Shown: positions 34,004-45,882, numbered from the stretch's first letter. The stretch is DNA of 64,000 nucleotides from Diphasiastrum complanatum (GCA_029204225.1 CM055110.1:18035501-18099500); one strand, 5' to 3'. Notes: generated by a model not told the origin, from the sequence alone. Program-made: numbers and translations.

Positions 34004-34317
34004 ATTGATAGTGGGGCTAGCTCCCACATGACTTTCCAAAAGGACACATTCTCAACCTTACACTCTTTCAATGGTGCTAATAAGTTTGTTTCTTTAGCAA
34101 ATGATCAAGAATGTAAGATAGATTGTATTGGTACCATCTCATTAACTCTAGGATCTACCAAAAGGATGGATCTAGACAATGTCCTTTTTGTACCATCAAT
34201 TACCAAGAGCTTGCTTAGTGTTGGACAACTAATGGATGATGGTGTAGATGTTCACTTCAAGCATGGAGGTTGTTCAATCATGAAGAATGATATTTGCATA
34301 GCAAATGGTGTTAAACA
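34004..34317 (+). pseudogene. Copy C protease, 5' part
   Basis: After the TAG, 'IDSGASSHMTFQKD' keeps the protease Asp-Ser-Gly. 'LDNVLFVPSITKSLLSVGQL' and 'FKHGGCSIMKNDICIANG' follow. Copia-M then interrupts it. Confidence 0.82.
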
Positions 34318-35278
34318 TGTAGGAAAAATAGTAATTATTCTTCCACAGAGCACATGATAAAAGTTTGAATAAATAAAACTAATATCAGTGTCTTCAATCA
34401 GGTCTGTATCTGACATATATACTAATAGGACATTATTTTCCTTGATTGAATATGCGTGCAAAAATAATATGCGGAAGTAAGAGACAACTTAAGATAATTT
34501 TTAGACAAACAGAAACTATTGATATAACTCTGAATCTGAATCATCAATATACATCTCTTGTTGTCTTATCTCATTGTTGTGTCTCTGATTGAGTGAGTTA
34601 CAACGACCTAGTAGTGCACATGTATTTATATTGCTATAGGACAGGTCTTTTGGCCTTTTATTTATAGGTCTTTTGGCCTTTTAATGCTATAACAGTAGAT
34701 ATCTAACCATTTACGACGTTGATATTCAAATAGACGCTCTATTTCCAGGGTCAAATAAATTTTGTTCATGAATTATTCGCAGCAGTCCATCTCTTTGTCT
34801 CAGCTTTGTGTTTCGCGAATTATTCACGACACTTGTCTCTTCGCGACATTTTCATCTTTCGCAAATTGTTCGCGACAGTTGACAATTCTTGAGCTTGAAG
34901 AAGAATCAGAAGATTTCGTGAACTGTTCATGACAATTTTACGACAGGTGAGCTTGGAGAAGAGTCCAAAAGTTTTGCAAATTGTTCACGACAATTTTGCA
35001 ACATCTAAGGTTTGAACAAGAAACAAAATATTTTGCGACAAGATTCCGTTCGCGAATCTTTCAAGCTTCAACAAGAAAAACCACGAGCTTCTACAAGAAA
35101 CTGTTTCGCGAATCTTTCATGAATCTTTCAAGTTGACTACAAGACAAATTTCGTGAATCCTTCGAGTTGGTCACGAATAGAAATATTTCGAGTTCGCGTG
35201 CGTTCTTTCTCATTCTTTGTCAAGTAAACTACGTGCTTTGTTTGTAGAATCAAGATCTATCTAATCATGTGTTCTACA
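34318..35278 (-). repeat. Copia-M 3' LTR
   Basis: 961 bp, TGTAG...CTACA, homologous to 40696-41158 over its minus-strand first half. It contains many variants of 'ttcgcgaatt' and 'ttcgcgaca' (34796-35170). Confidence 0.85.
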
Positions 35279-35806
35279 TCTCCCTCTCAAAGTGGGCAAT
35301 TGGATTAACTCCAATCTTCTTTGCTGCTTCTCAAACAAATCCTTACTGAGTGGTTTTGTAAAGATATCAGCTGTCATTTCCTCTGTGGGTATGAAGACTG
35401 TCTTCAGTATCTTCTTCTCGCCTAAGTCCCCAATAACATGATACTTGATAGCTATGTGCTTCGGTTTTGAATGAAATACAAGACCTTTTATAAGATAGAT
35501 TGTTGAAGTGTTATCCATTAACAAGACATAAGATTCAAAAATAGATTCATCAAATCTTTCCAACATCTGTTTGATCCAAATCGGCTCGTTTGCCATCTTG
35601 GCTGCTGCTACATATTCTGCTTCACAGGAAGATTGAGCTACTATTGTTTGCTTCTTGCTTATCCAGAGTATGGCTGCACTAGATGCTAGAGTACAACCTC
35701 CTAAAATACTTTTGATATCATCCTTCATGGATGCCCATCTTGCATCACTGTAAGATTTGATATGAAATCCAGCTTCCTTCGAATAACACAGCCCATAGTC
35801 TTTCAT
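35279..35806 (-). pseudogene. Copia-M RNase H
   Basis: The minus-strand frame 35806-35261 reads 'SYSDARWASMKDDIKSILGG' (the usual first Asp of D-A-D-W is retained, the Asp before W is Arg). It continues 'SQSSCEAEYVAAAK' with the conserved Glu, 'LLMDNTSTIYLIK' with the Asp, and 'SKPKHIAIKYHVIGDL' through 'ADIFTKPLSKDLFEKQQRRL'. RNase H would remove the RNA strand during cDNA synthesis. The purine-rich tract 'ttgagaggga' (minus sense) leads into the LTR. Confidence 0.85.
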
Positions 35807-37122
35807 TTCCTGGAGATGTTGTAGTACTTTATTTGCTAACTTCCAATGTAACGATCATGGGTTCTGATTATATTAGCTCAGCCTGTATACTGCAAATGTT
35901 ATATCAGGTCTGGTGTTGTCTGCTAGATATAACAATGATCTAGTCAGTCTACGATAGGGTGTTTTGGCCATTCGTTCCTCTTCGAGAGAGTCTACGGACA
36001 ATTTGTCTTGTTCAATATTGTTCCAGTTATCATGGGATTATGCACACCTTTGCATTCGAGCATGCTGAAGTTGTCAATGATCTTTGGAGTGTACTTTTGT
36101 TGGTGAAGAAACAACTTACCACCTTCAAAGTCTCTCACAATTTGCAAGCCTAGATAAATTTTAGCTTCTCCTAGGTCAGCGATCTCAAATATTTCAGAAA
36201 TGTCTCTTTTGACATCTGAAATCAACTTATCTCTTCTTGAGAAGATAAGTGTGTCATCAACATAGACAGCTAAAATGATTGTTTCATTTTGAACATGTTT
36301 GATATAGACATTTGGCTCAGTAAATAGAGGTTTGAAGCCTAAGGAACGTAGTGCTTGGTCCTTCTTTCTATACCATTGTCTGGCTACTTGTTTCAGACCA
36401 TAAATGCTTTTATACATGTGACATCCGTATTTCGGATATTCTTGGCCTACAAAACCAAGTGGTTGGTCCATGAATAAATCTTCTTCCAATTCAACGTGCT
36501 AGAAAGCAGTTTTCTCATCCACAATATGGATTTTCAGATCATGAGCCACTGCATACGTGAATAACAAGCGGATTGGTGTATGTTTGACTACCGGTGAGAA
36601 AATATTAGTGTAGTCGATCCCATACTTCTGTGAAAATCCTTTAGCAACTAACTTTGCTTTGTATCTGATGTTTTCTCCAACAGAACCTGTTTTGATCTTG
36701 TAGATCCACTTGTATTTGACTGGTTTTCTGCCATCGTGTATTGGTGCAAGTGTCCATACATTGTTCTTATACATAAATGACATTTCGTGCTTCATTGTCT
36801 GAATCCAACAATCTTTATCAGGTCCATCAACATCTTTCTCGAATGTTTGAGGTTTGTCAGAGAATCCACAAAATTTGATAGTTGTATTAAAAACATCATA
36901 ACCATACCTCTTTGGTGGTTTACGTTGTCTGTTAGATCTTCTCACAGGTGGTTTTGAGTTCGATTCTGATTCAAGCTTTTCTGCTAGAATTCGAGCTGGC
37001 GATTCGAGTCTATTAGACACTCGATCTTGACGTCTCTCTGAATTTGGTAATTCTCTTTCATCTTCTGCTTGTTTTACTTCTGTCGTCGTTGGTAGCTCAT
37101 AATAATTTTTTAAAAATTTCAT
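35807..37122 (-). pseudogene. Copia-M reverse transcriptase
   Basis: The frame 37122-36499 carries the integrase-RT linker and RT start ('NNVWTLAPIHDGRKPVKYKW', 'KAKLVAKGFSQKYGIDYTN'). A stop follows at the 'DEKTAF' position near 36500. The frame 36489-35992 continues with 'EEDLFMDQPLGF', 'YGLKQVARQWYRKKDQALRS' and the catalytic 'AVYVDDTLIFS'. The region 35990-35807 is out of frame. All key RT motifs are visible, but the chain is broken at least twice. Confidence 0.88.
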
Positions 37123-37873
37123 AGCCGACTAGATCACTGTCTGCCATGTATTGCGACTCATCAAATTTGACATCTTGAACAACTTTTATCTTGCCATTTT
37201 TGGGTACATAGACACAATAATAATATGACGAATGTAGCTCGAGTCCTACCAAAAAATCTTGCTCTATATTTTCATCAAGTTTCTTTCTCAGCTTATTTGG
37301 TATGTGCATGTACATTGATATCCGAACATGTGCAAGATTTGGCTTCGACTTCCACCATATCTCATGAGGAATTTTATCCGATATTCGAGATTTCATAATA
37401 CGATTCTGAAGATAATTTGATGTAGCCACTGCTTCTGCCCACAACTGTTTTGGTGCTTTCACATGAGCCATCATACACCTTGCAGCTTCCATAAGTGTAC
37501 GATTTCTTTGTTCAGCTATCCCATTATGTTGAGGTGTGTATGATGCAGTCTTTTTATGCATAATACCTCGATCAGTAAAGTAAGATTTGAATTCGTTGGG
37601 AATGTACTCACCTCCACAATCTGTGCGAATATGCTTCAACTTATTGTCTGTCTGCTTCTCAGCCCACTTCGTATACTCAACGAATTTCTTAAAAGCTTCA
37701 AATTTAGTACAAATAAAGTATAGCACAGCGAACTTGATGAAGTCATCAATAGATGTTATGTACTTTGCATCACCCAACAACAATACTCTGAATGGTCCAC
37801 AAATATCTGAATGCACACTTTCAAGTACCTTAGTTGCTTTATAAACATCCTTACTGAAAGGTGTTATAGTCAT
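37097..37873 (-). pseudogene. Copia-M integrase core
   Basis: One minus-strand frame holds 'LESVHSDICGPF' (first Asp), 'RTDCGGEYI' (second Asp) and 'TPQHNGIAEQRNRTLMEAAR' (Glu). The C-terminal 'GLELHSSYYYCVYVPKNGKI' and 'DVKFDES' follow. The DDE triad is complete. The pre-integrase zinc region upstream (37900-38058) is out of frame. Confidence 0.88.
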
Positions 37874-38058
37874 CTTGCCTTTAAGACAGGATTCACAGGT
37901 AGTTCGAATATCTCTACTTTTGATTTTGACTCCTTGAATTCTCTAACTTTTGTTGGCTTGGTACAAGACTTCCATGTTCATGTGACAAAGCCTCTTGTGC
38001 CATAGTACATTTGTCAATTCTTGAGTTTGGTTCGCTTGTTTGATTCTTGTTCAAATAT

Positions 38059-38434
38059 TCAGGTGACATAAATTTCCTTCTCTGTTGTCTTTAGCAACCA
38101 GGTCATCAAAACTTCCTCGAACAATTTACAAGAGTTCTTTGTGAAGGTTATTGACATGCCTGTATCGACTATCTTAGCTATGGATAGAAGATCTTTGTCA
38201 AGAGTAGGGACATAGATAACTTCCTCTAGTTTCTTGTCACCCTGATTCATGTCCAGCCATAATACATCAGTTCCATCAACCATGTGTTTAGAACCATCTC
38301 CAAGTATAATAAATCTTGAATAGTTCATCTTCTTGTACTCAGACAATATTTGTTTTGAGGAAACAAAATGTGAGGTGGCTCCCTAATCAAGTACTACTTC
38401 TCAAATTGAATTTGTTGAATAGCATAGATCAACA
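38059..38434 (-). pseudogene. Copia-M protease
   Basis: Near 38395-38365 the minus strand reads V-L-D-stop-G-A-T-S-H-F, so the active-site Ser codon of D-S-G is TAG. The rest (38346-38059) is an open frame with 'FIILGDGSKHMVDGTD' and 'LEEVIYVPTLDKDLLSIAKI', typical of copia protease. Confidence 0.8.
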
Positions 38435-38896
38435 CTAACATAAGCTGCTGAGTTCCCTATCTTCTGCTGCTCTGGACCATTCTGCTTTGTCTTCAACATA
38501 GTTTGAATCTAAAGGTTTGCTTCGATTCTGCTCCTTTTTGTTTCTGGGATTCTGATAGCAGTCTACTACTGCATGACCTCGTTTATGACAATGAATGCAT
38601 TCAATCTTTGGATTTAACCAGAACTTTTCTTCTGTGTGATCTGATCTTCTGCATCTGTTGCAGATCTTCTTATCACCAGAATTCTTTTGTTGTTTACCAG
38701 ATTGTTGTTCATTTGTCTTAGACTCGTTCTTTTTAGACGACTCCCTCTTAAACTTAGACTTCTTAGAAGATTTAGTCTTCTGAGTAAATAGAGCATTTTC
38801 GGAATCACCATTGTCATCATAGCATTCATGAGCTTCTACTTCTTCTTTGACTCCATCTATTGCCTTTTGAAGTGTCATTGTCGTATCTTTCACCAA
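38435..38896 (-). pseudogene. Copia-M gag nucleocapsid part
   Basis: The open frame contains a Lys/Ser/Glu-rich linker and two CCHC-like motifs. The first, 'CNRCRRSDHTEEKFW', has lost its last Cys. The second, 'CIHCHKRGHAVVDC', is intact. The capsid-type part continues to about 39110 in broken frames and is then cut by the nested rearranged element. Confidence 0.8.
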
Positions 38897-39107
38897 TAAG
38901 GTTCTTGTTGTGTGGAATGACCTGGGTAGGCCTCGAAGAAAATAACTAAGCTATTTTTCCCTAGAAATTGTATTTTCTGCACCAGAATTTTGCAAGGAAA
39001 AAAACCGATCATTTATCTTTCGCACGAATGTGTTCAGGTCTTTGTTGTCCCACTGTAGGTAAGTTAATTGGTGTTCCAAGAACATAATTTGATTACAAGA
39101 TCGAGTC

Positions 39108-39500
39108 TCATTCAGGTCTTGTTATAGTTAAATAGATCAAGGAGCCAATAAGCCTTCTATATAATGTGATGTCCTCAAAGGATGCTTCATCACAACCAAT
39201 AGATGCTTTTACATGTTGCTCCATTGGTGTCTCAATGCCTTTACAATTCCTCATTCCAAATCTATCTAGGATGGATGCAGCATATTTAGATTGACAAATG
39301 AAGCTAAAATCACATCCTCTAATAACCTCTATTCCAAGAATGAAGCTTAATAGGCCGAGCTCTACCATCTTAAACTCTTTTGCTAAAGCAATTTTTACAT
39401 CTCTAATTCCATCTAGATCATTACCACTCAAGATAATGTCATCTACATACAAAACAAGAATAATGATCATGCCAATAAGTTGATATAGTATATTGTTCAT
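39108..39500 (-). pseudogene. Copia RT C-terminal fragment
   Basis: The minus-strand frame contains the palm 'LVLYVDDIILSGNDLD', 'LGLLSFILGIEVIRG' and 'CKGIETPMEQHVKA', ending 'FEDITLYRRLIGSLIYLTIT' plus 'RPE'. It resembles the Copia-G RT more than that of Copia-M. Integrase and RNase H are not attached. Confidence 0.88.
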
Positions 39501-39548
39501 TATCCAAGCTAGTATTGGAAGGGCAAGCTATAATAAATTTCCAATAAG

Positions 39549-39860
39549 TTGATTGACTTTTGTAGTTCTAATGGCATAAAGAGGGAGTTGTCATGTCCTT
39601 ACACCCCTCAACAAAATGGAGTGAGTGAGAGAAGAAATAGATCTCCTTGTGAGTGTGATAAGGCCTTAAGGCTAGATGCTTCTCTATGCAAACCATTTTG
39701 GGGTGAAGCAATAACTTGTGCTAACTATTTGTGCAATAGATTGCTGAACCAAGCCTTTGGAGGAATCACACCATTTGAAGCTCTATTTGGAGATAAGCCC
39801 AATCTCAAGGATCTCAAAGTTTTCGGATCCACTTGCTATAAAGTACCCTTCCAATACTAG
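39549..39860 (+). pseudogene. Copia integrase fragment in inverted orientation
   Basis: The plus-strand frame reads 'NGIKRELSCPYTPQQNGVSE' (with the catalytic Glu), 'RRNRSPCECDKALRLDA', 'FWGEAITCANYLCNR' and 'TPFEALFGDKPNLKDLKVFG'. It is the second half of an integrase core related to Copia-A and Copia-G, placed antisense to the RT pieces on both sides. Confidence 0.88.
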
Positions 39861-40014
39861 CTTGGATAATACAAAACAAGAATAATGATCATGCCAATAT
39901 ATTATAGCTCGCCCTTCCAATACTAGCTTTTTTGCACCAAAACCTGCTAAAACTGGATTAGATTCAAACACTGATCAATAGCCTTGTACTTGGCTCTGAT
40001 ACCATGTGAAAAGT

Positions 40015-40695
40015 ACAGTACTAAGGACCATAAATGGATCTTTGAATGATCCACAAGGTGATTGTATGCTTGTTAAACAATCTATCAAAAACTAGTCATC
40101 AGAAAACAAGATCTAGTTTAGCAGCTTGATAAGAAACAAGTAAAGACAATCAAAGCATTGATCAATAAGTGTAATCCAACTCCACACGTGTGGAAATAAG
40201 GCTGTAGTATGGCCTGTAGACAGTGTTTACAAAGTGCCAAAGCTGGGTTTCATTGGAAATCAAGAGTAATCACCATACAATGAGAGGAAACTCGAGTTTC
40301 TCCTTGAGGCTCCAAAAAGTTTCTATCTTCTCACTATGGAGAATGGGAATACATAGTAAAACACACTTCCTTTGCTAAGTTACGTGAAAATACAGCATGT
40401 AATAAGGAAGTAGACTCCACTTTCTTGCCCTAATGTGAAAACACTAGCCTAGATCCAAGAGTCATGCTTGGTAGGTGCATGGTAGGTACAAATCTCATCA
40501 TAAATCATGGTCTAGGTCCTACAAAGTAGGAATCACTAGCAAATGGACACAACCACTCCTCTTGACTCGTGGTAACCTACTTTAGGTGTGTATGTACAAG
40601 TGAAACTTTGGCCATTCAAGTAACCAACAAACAATATTGACAAAATGTACAATATTCTACGTGGCTAGATTTGCCAATGTAGGCAATTTTTCACA
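40015..40695 (-). repeat. Family-B-type LTR, minus strand
   Basis: In minus sense it runs TGTGAAAAATTGCC...TTTTCACA and is followed by the primer site (reverse complement of ggctctgatacca, 40002-40014). It contains CACACGTGTG at 40183-40192. The sequence is diverged from, but collinear with, the family B LTRs. Confidence 0.85.
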
Positions 40696-41158
40696 ATCTC
40701 TTCGTCTTAGTTTCGTGTTTCACGAATTATTTGCGAAATTTTTGTCTTTCGTGAAATGTTTGCAACAGATGACAATTCTTGAGCTTGAAGAAGAATCAGA
40801 AGATTTTGTGAACTGTTCGCGACAGTTTCGAGACAGGTGAGCTTGGAGAAGAGTCCAGAAGAATTCGCAAATTGTTCGCGACATCTCATGTTTGAACAAG
40901 AAACAGAATATTTTGCGACAAGATTATGTTCGCGAATCTTTTGAGCTTCAACAAGAAAAACCATAAGCTTCTACAAGAAACTGTTTCGCAGATCTTTCGA
41001 GTTGACTGCAAGACAAATTTCGCGAATCCTTCACGAATCTTTCGAGTTGGTCACGAATAGAAATGTTTTGAATTCGCATGTGTTCTTTCTCATCCTTTGT
41101 CAAGTAAATTGTGTGCTTTGTTAGTTGAATCAAGATCTATTTGACCAGGTGTTCTACA
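40696..41158 (-). repeat. Copia-M 5' LTR, U3 part only
   Basis: Homologous to the half of 34318-35278 next to its CTACA end. Many CpG sites seen in one copy are TpG or CpA in the other. The rest of this LTR was lost at the boundary of the nested fragment. Confidence 0.82.
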
Positions 41159-41163
41159 AAACA

Positions 41164-41433
41164 AGGTAGTTTGTTTAAGTTGGATGTTAAGATTGCTATG
41201 GCAAAAGAGAAAATCATTCATTCAAATGTACACTCTGTCCTCATGTACCAAGTAGTGATGATAAGTTGCATGAAACATTCTTAGATATTTATACAAGAGA
41301 TGCTTGGATCCATCTAGTATCTTGTGTGAATGAAAGTGAGATCAACAACCTTGGTGTCAATGATCTTGCAAGGATTGAGGAGGAGCAACAAAGTGATGGA
41401 GATCTTGAGGATCCACCTCAAAGATCAAGTGCT
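41164..41433 (+). pseudogene. Copy C, 3' remainder after Copia-M
   Basis: 'LFKLDVKIAMAKEKIIHSNV' resumes the protease tail. After a family-specific deletion come 'NNLGVNDLARIEEEQQSDGD' and 'LEDPPQRSSA' (frame 41266-41478), nearly the same as copy D at 47747-47860. It ends at a junction with minus-strand copia sequence. Confidence 0.8.
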
Positions 41434-41439
41434 GAAGGC

Positions 41440-41950
41440 TTAGATCTTGTCCAAACCTTATGGGTTTATTTTACCTGAGAGGGCCTTGGTCGAAACATTT
41501 GTTCTGGATGTAAGCTGCAGTGGAGACAGCTTCAGCCCAGAAACACTTTGGTAATGATGCATGAGCCAGCATGCATCTGGCTGACTCGACTAGGGTACAA
41601 TTCTTCCTCTTAACTAGCCCATTCGATTGAGGTGAATAGGGAGTAATAAATTGTTGTTCGATGCCTCGGATTTGGCAGTACTCCTTGAATTCAGTAGAGA
41701 TATACTCTCCACAGTTGTTGGACCTTAAGGCTTTGATCTTTTTACCAATTTCTTTCTCTACATGCTCTTTGAAGGTTTTAAAGAGGTTGAAGGCCTCTGA
41801 CTTCTTCTGAATAAAGTACACCATTGTTCTTCTGAAAAATTCATTAATAATAGTAATAAAGTACTTTGCATCCTTCAATGAAGGATTCTGCATTGGGCCA
41901 CATATGTCTGTATGTACACTATCTAACAGTCCTCTAGCAACATGCTAATG
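41440..41950 (-). pseudogene. Copia integrase core fragment, minus strand
   Basis: The frame 41893-41471 contains 'DAKYFITIINEFFRRTMVYF', 'ALRSNNCGEYISTEFKEYC', where the second catalytic Asp is Asn, and 'SPQSNGLVKRKNCTLVESAR', where the catalytic Glu is Lys. Two of three catalytic residues are therefore lost, although the frame is open over 140 codons. It is a different family from Copia-M. Confidence 0.85.
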
Positions 41951-44900
41951 GCTTGCTCTAAAAGGTTTCCTAGCCTGCTTTTCATATATTTCATAGAGAT
42001 TATTGATTATGAAGTATGTGTTGTATGCCAAAGGTCTCAAGTTCCAATTGCACCCCTAATTACCATACACATAAATGAAGTAGAGATCCTTTTTATAGCT
42101 AAAATCTATGTCCTAAGTATCTCCAGTTAGCCACACATATTACTAGTATGGTCATGGACTTGGAACTAAGAGAAGACACAAAACTCTTTCCAATTAAAAA
42201 AAATCTAGTGTATTTCTCTCGTCTCAATGACATTTCTTCTACACTAGAATCCATCTATTGATATTTGATTTGCAAGTTGGTCGTCTTACAACATTTATAT
42301 TGTTAGTAAAGTTGTTGAGTTAACACATCTTATGTTGCAAAGTAAAATGTGGTTACGAAAGAGGTACATTCCGTATCAATTTTACAAATATCTTGTAATA
42401 TTAGATAGATTAAGTTAGATTAAGTTTCTAAACATGTTGTTATCAAATATCTCAACTGTAAGTGCCTCTAGTGAATGTGTTATTATCTATAGATAATCAT
42501 GAAAGATTATGCAATTCAAGAGAATATGACAATGAATAATGTTTATCTCGTGAGGATCTTGCTCTTTCATTTTCTTTTTCATCCAATAAATAATGGCTTT
42601 GATTTGGAAAAAAGACCATCTCCTCAAAGATGAGAAGGGTGACATGTAAACAAGAGTTTGCATAAGTGCATCAACAAAAGTATCTCTTGACCAACACCAG
42701 AAAGTGATCTCAAAACTAATAAGAGCAAGGACATATGACAGCACTTTTCATACTAAATGATTAGAACTATTTAATTCGCACTTTTCAATGAGTCTACTTA
42801 GAAAATCCATTTACAATCTTGACAAAAGATTGTTGCTTTATAAAGTACTTGATATAGTCCCGATTGCAACAACAAGCCACCTCACTATTAGAGCCCTTGA
42901 TAAAGACATGGTAGCTCCAAAAATTCTTGCATACTTAGATAGATATTTACTTTGTTTCTCATAATCTGGAGACATAAGATCTGAAATAATCATTTTGATT
43001 TAGTTATGTAGATGAATCATGGTCTAATTCAATCAATTTTTGATAATCTACAATAATATCTTCACGTGCATTTCTTTTTCTCTTGATTGTAGAGGCATTG
43101 GTGATAATTTAATTCACAGAGGAAACTTTTAGAAAAGGAAAAACAAATGTGATTGTAGAGAACATTTATGTCCTAATAGCTATGTATTTCAATGGCCTTA
43201 TGAATATTTTCTTGATTCAACCCATTCAATGGGATTATTTATGTACATAGAATTATATTGTGTATTGCATAGTTTTTAACTAGTAATCATCACTTTCTTT
43301 GGAAATAGTAAACTAAATGGTATTGTATATAAAAAAAATTCTTGATAAAAAAACAGATTATCAAGGCTTGTTTTCTTGTAGTTCACAATAACCAATGCAT
43401 GGCTCAATGAACAAGAAAACTAATCTAGTACTTTACAAAATTTTGAGTAATGACATATGTTTATTCGACAAAATGCAATGGGTTCTCGTGTAAACAATCA
43501 AATTGTCCCTAACCACATATTGAAAACACGTTTTGCATATCACATTGGAAGGAATGCAAAACTACCTGGGCACTTAGTGTAATACAATCACTCTTACGAT
43601 TTTCTAAGTATGATCACCTAATAAATAATCACTTGACTATATTATGTTGGTAGTTTGGGCTGAAATTTTGAATGTTTGTATTTTGCCATGTGCACATACA
43701 TGATGCTTTGTTGGGTACTTACAACTCCACTTAATTTTTAATTATGATTTTTGAAAAGGATGTTTAACAACTGCATCATTCTATAGGACATAGAAATTGT
43801 CTTACCAATGACGCAAGTTTGGAAATTCTTGGCTTTTCAAAATATATCATTGATTATTTTTATAAACAGATAGAAAAGAATATGGGTTCGATGTACACAC
43901 TTTATTCTTACTTGGGTTACATTCATCTAGACTTGATAAGGATAGGCGTTTCTACTACTTTTTGAACACATCAAAATCAATACTCTTGGAGTTATGAGCA
44001 ACCACCCGTTTTCCAAGGAGAGGGTCAAAAAGTGCTATTCCATGGTAAATGGTCTCTCAAATTATTCAATAATATATATGAGACCTCACAAACTTTGGGC
44101 ATATAAAACTAATGCATCCAAAATTTGTGAGTTACATTTTATTACTAGATAATGTAGCTAGCACTTCATGTAATTAATGGATTTTTTTTTTCTTGAGTAG
44201 CAATCGTTGTAACACTAGGTAGTTTAAGGAGCCACTTTATTGATGGTGTACAATAAGATTATATTGAAAAAGAGAAGAAAAGCCTTGTGACATCTTGCAT
44301 GACTTGTTATCAGCATTATTGCTAATTGACATAAGTAAGCAAAATGTGCATGGTGTTTTACTTTTAGAAAGCAATCACCATATTGAAATAAATATTTCTC
44401 CTATTGTGCATGTCCACTTTAAATCTGCAAAAAAATAAATTACAAAGTAGTGTCTAGGTTGTTCTTGTTTATGCTATTGCTAAGAATTAAATATTAAAAT
44501 TAATCACACGTCTAGGTTTCAAAAATCTAGTAAGATATAATGTGGCATCAAATTCTAATAATAGCAAGCAATAAGTAAGTTGTAAAAAATAAATGAAAAT
44601 ATATATGATGCTATAATTAAAGTGTTATTATTTGGATCATTCTCATTGAAATTCAACTAATTTGTGCATAATTGAGATTCAACTTGCATACATAATATTA
44701 TGCTCATGGTGAAGAAAAAGCTTGTGTAATTTTACTTTCCCCTTGCAATACTTCATTGTGCATTCCTAAATCTCAAACTACATTAGTATCTTCTAACTTA
44801 ACTTTCCATATTTTACCTTTATACAACAATTGTTGAAGTTTAAAAGTGAATATGCAATCAAATATGTTTATACTAGGGAAATAATATGCATAATAATGAA

Positions 44901-45189
44901 ATATCAATCTAGGTTTTTGAGCAATCTTGAAACAAATATGTAGGTAAAATATCAATTATCAAATAGAGATAGAAAACTTTTTAGCACATCCTTTTTTTCT
45001 TGTTGACTGAGAATACGTTTTGCGAGTTAGTAGAATTTAAATTTGTTGGACTCTCGTTTAAAGATAAAATGTATTATGAAAATACAAAGTATGCCAGTTC
45101 CAACTCCTTGCATAAGGTGTTATCCTAGAATCCTTTTTTCCAAGAATGCCTTATAGGTATATCTTTATAGTAAACTTTTATTTGTGGAT
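41951..45189. other. AT-rich intergenic, nothing recognised
   Basis: About 3.2 kb without domain-bearing frames, LTR ends or RNA genes. Small frames such as 42744-42487 (-) and 44955-44773 (-) have no motif. This and 49376-49862 are probably the host DNA into which copy D inserted. Confidence 0.5.
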
Positions 45190-45194
45190 AATGA

Positions 45195-45882
45195 TGTGAA
45201 AAATAGCCTATTTTGGCAAATCTAGCCATGTAGAACTTTGTAAATATTGTGTATAATTGGGTTCCACACATGGAAGGCCAAGATGCCACATGGCAACCCA
45301 TTCCTAATGTAGGTTAGGTCAAGTCAAGAGAGTTGGTCATGTCTACTTGGTGGTCATCCCTACTTTATAGGACCCACACCTAAGTTTAAGGTGAAGATTT
45401 GACCAACTAGATACCTACCAAGCATAACTCTAGGATCTAGGCTAGGGTTTCATTTTAGGGCAAGAAGAGTGAGTTAACTTCCTTATTACATGCTAGAAAT
45501 CCACCTAACTTCAAGAAGGAAGTTGAATGTGCTATAAATTCCAAGCTCTCATAGTGAGAAGATAGAATATTTCTGGAGCTCATTGGCAATCTCAAGCTAG
45601 GTCACTATGTACATTGAGTTTTTGTGATCCAAATGGAACCAAATCAATTTCTACTTGTTTCTCAGGTTGAAGGCCATACTACAGCTTGTAGTACACACGT
45701 GTGGGCTCGGATTTCAATGTTGATCAATGCTTTTGATTGTTAATGCTTCTTGTTTGTCAAATTGCCAATCTAGATCAACTTTTTGATGACTAGTTTTTTT
45801 AAAGATTGTTAAGCAAGCATCCAATCACTCTTGTGGATCTTTTGTAGATCCATTTATGGTCCTAAAGTATAGTACTTTCACA
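45195..45882 (+). repeat. Copy D 5' LTR
   Basis: TGTGAAAAATAGCC...CTTTCACA. It carries CACACGTGTG at 45694-45703. It is followed by tggtatcagatcc (45883-45895), a primer site with one mismatch. Confidence 0.92.

Larger units (their letters stand above)
39110..40695 (-). mobile_element. Scrambled copia fragment nested in Copia-M
   Basis: Read on the minus strand from 40695: a complete LTR (40695-40015), a primer site (about 40014-40002) and leader to about 39896. Next come a short RT piece (39898-39870), a second leader piece (39868-39848), an inverted integrase piece (39847-39549, coding on +), an inverted leader piece (39541-39494) and an RT piece (39500-39110). The other LTR is absent. This order cannot come from simple deletion. 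Confidence 0.75.
34318..41158 (-). mobile_element. Copia-M: minus-strand copia inserted in copy C
   Basis: Its 3' LTR (34318-35278) and a partial 5' LTR (40696-41158) mark the ends, and 5-bp aaaca lies at 34313-34317 and 41159-41163. LTR ends are TGTAG...CTACA. The minus-strand coding order is gag knuckles, protease, integrase, RT, RNase H (38896 down to 35280), with stops or frame changes in all parts. A rearranged piece of another copia (about 39110-40695) has replaced the gag start, primer site and R-U5 part of the 5' LTR. The two LTRs differ at many sites, especially CpG positions, so the insertion is old. Confidence 0.88.
32448..41433 (+). mobile_element. Family B copy C, interrupted and without LTRs
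   Basis: The copy consists of leader, gag and part of protease (32448-34317). It is split by Copia-M (34318-41158, with duplicated aaaca) and resumes at 41164-41433 with 'agtttgtttaagttgg'. Its 5' LTR and primer region are missing, the truncation lying next to the CT microsatellite. Its 3' part ends where a minus-strand copia integrase fragment begins. In subfamily it matches copy D: both share the TAG in the protease Trp pair and the internal deletion leading to 'DPPQRSSA'. Confidence 0.85.
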
